DNA from: Bacteroidota bacterium
GTDB taxonomy: Bacteria; Bacteroidota; Bacteroidia; Chitinophagales; UBA10324
Assembly (NCBI GenBank): GCA_003455275.1
Contig: DMRR01000263.1
Span: 1,907-9,518 of the forward strand
Length of the DNA stretch: 7,612 nt
Direction: 5' to 3'
Positions 7,053 to 7,612 of this stretch are shown one piece after another; the stretch's first letter is position 1; each line of letters starts with the position of its first letter. The translations under genes and the position numbers were made by a program. Under the pieces are notes generated by a model. That model worked only from the letters and a program-made list of their open reading frames with translations, was not told the origin of the DNA and did no database searches.

Positions 7053-7612
7053 GAAAAAATTTGCCCTTGCCATTCACGGAGGCGCCGGAACTATTCTGAA
7101 AAAACTAATGACGAAGGAAAAAGAAAAACTTTATCGCCGCGGCTTGACTCTTGCTCTTGAAACCGGTTATGATATACTCGAATCTGGCGGAAGCGCAATT
7201 GATGCAGTGGAAGCTGCTGTTGTTGAGTTGGAAGACTTTCCGCTGTTCAATGCAGGGAAGGGTTCTGTGTTCAATCATAAAGGGAAACATGAAATGGATG
7301 CAAGCATTATGGACGGAAAAAATTTAATGGCTGGCGCTGTTACCTGTGTGCAGCGCGTGCGCAACCCGGTTGTGCTTGCGCGCGAAGTGATGGAACATTC
7401 AGAACATGTTCTGCTCTCCGGTAAAGGCGCTGAAAAATTTGCATTGAAACAAAAATTTACACTTGAAGACGAAAAATATTTTTTCACCGAAGAAAGGTTT
7501 CAGCAATTGAAGCAAGTGATGAATGAAGAAAAAACTTTCCTCGACCACAATGTTCAGGGCAAGGAAAAAAAATTCGGGACAGTTGGAGCAGTTGCACTGG
7601 ATGCTGATGGAA
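7045..7612 (+). CDS. Isoaspartyl peptidase/L-asparaginase (plant-type, Ntn hydrolase), 3'-truncated by the window edge
   Basis: The first 189 codons are visible and the frame runs off the right edge with no stop. The family (E. coli IaaA, plant-type asparaginases) hydrolyses beta-aspartyl dipeptides and L-asparagine. The precursor cleaves itself before a Thr that becomes the N-terminal nucleophile. Visible signatures are AIHGGAG (9-15), SGGSAIDAVEAAV (47-59), FNAGKGSVFN (68-77), MDASIMDG (84-91), and FGTVGAVALDADG (177-189), in which T179 is the expected nucleophile and self-cleavage falls after G178. The beta subunit following T179 lies mostly outside the window. A linker of about 40 residues before T179 (about 135-175, Lys/Glu-rich) is the usual variable end of the alpha subunit. 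No signal peptide is evident, so it is probably cytoplasmic. The ATG at 7045 lies inside the end of the TMTC-like gene (8-base overlap), suggesting coupled translation. Confidence 0.94.
   Translation, partial: MNKKKFALAIHGGAGTILKKLMTKEKEKLYRRGLTLALETGYDILESGGSAIDAVEAAVVELEDFPLFNAGKGSVFNHKGKHEMDASIMDGKNLMAGAVTCVQRVRNPVVLAREVMEHSEHVLLSGKGAEKFALKQKFTLEDEKYFFTEERFQQLKQVMNEEKTFLDHNVQGKEKKFGTVGAVALDADG

Overview
This is an A+T-rich chromosomal window from a bacterium, most likely a member of the Bacteroidota. Three things point there. The promoter upstream of the rightward gene cluster contains TACTTTTG, which fits the Bacteroidota -7 consensus TAnnTTTG. None of the visible start codons has a clear Shine-Dalgarno sequence, and the leader before the STAS gene is A-rich. 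The gene types also fit: a stand-alone proline dehydrogenase with LDYGVEG and IDAEESW motifs, a ClpC with an IGF loop, a single STAS protein beside RNase Z, and a TMTC-like membrane protein.

Layout: (1) The 3' part of a proline dehydrogenase gene runs rightward from the left edge to 1049; its true start lies outside the window. (2) A perfect 31-base palindrome (1053-1083) sits between two convergent genes and can terminate both. (3) clpC, the AAA+ unfoldase of the ClpCP protease, runs leftward from 3639 to 1102. (4) A 220-base divergent intergenic region (3640-3859) holds a good Bacteroidota-type promoter for the rightward genes and a weaker candidate -7 box for clpC. (5) A tightly packed rightward cluster follows: a STAS-domain anti-sigma-factor antagonist-like protein, RNase Z (rnz), a TMTC-type multi-spanning membrane protein with C-terminal TPRs, and an isoaspartyl peptidase/L-asparaginase cut off by the right edge. 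The spacings are 1 base, 18 bases and an 8-base overlap, so the four are probably co-transcribed.

The genes do not form one obvious pathway. They are mostly housekeeping: proline catabolism, protein quality control, tRNA 3' processing, and peptide or asparagine degradation. I see no mobile element, CRISPR array, tRNA, rRNA or defence module, and no convincing new multi-gene system. The least understood gene is the TMTC-like one at 5166-7052. It looks like a bacterial relative of the eukaryotic TMTC O-mannosyltransferases and is the best candidate here for undescribed biochemistry. The STAS protein, which has no sigma-regulatory kinase or phosphatase beside it, is the second open question.
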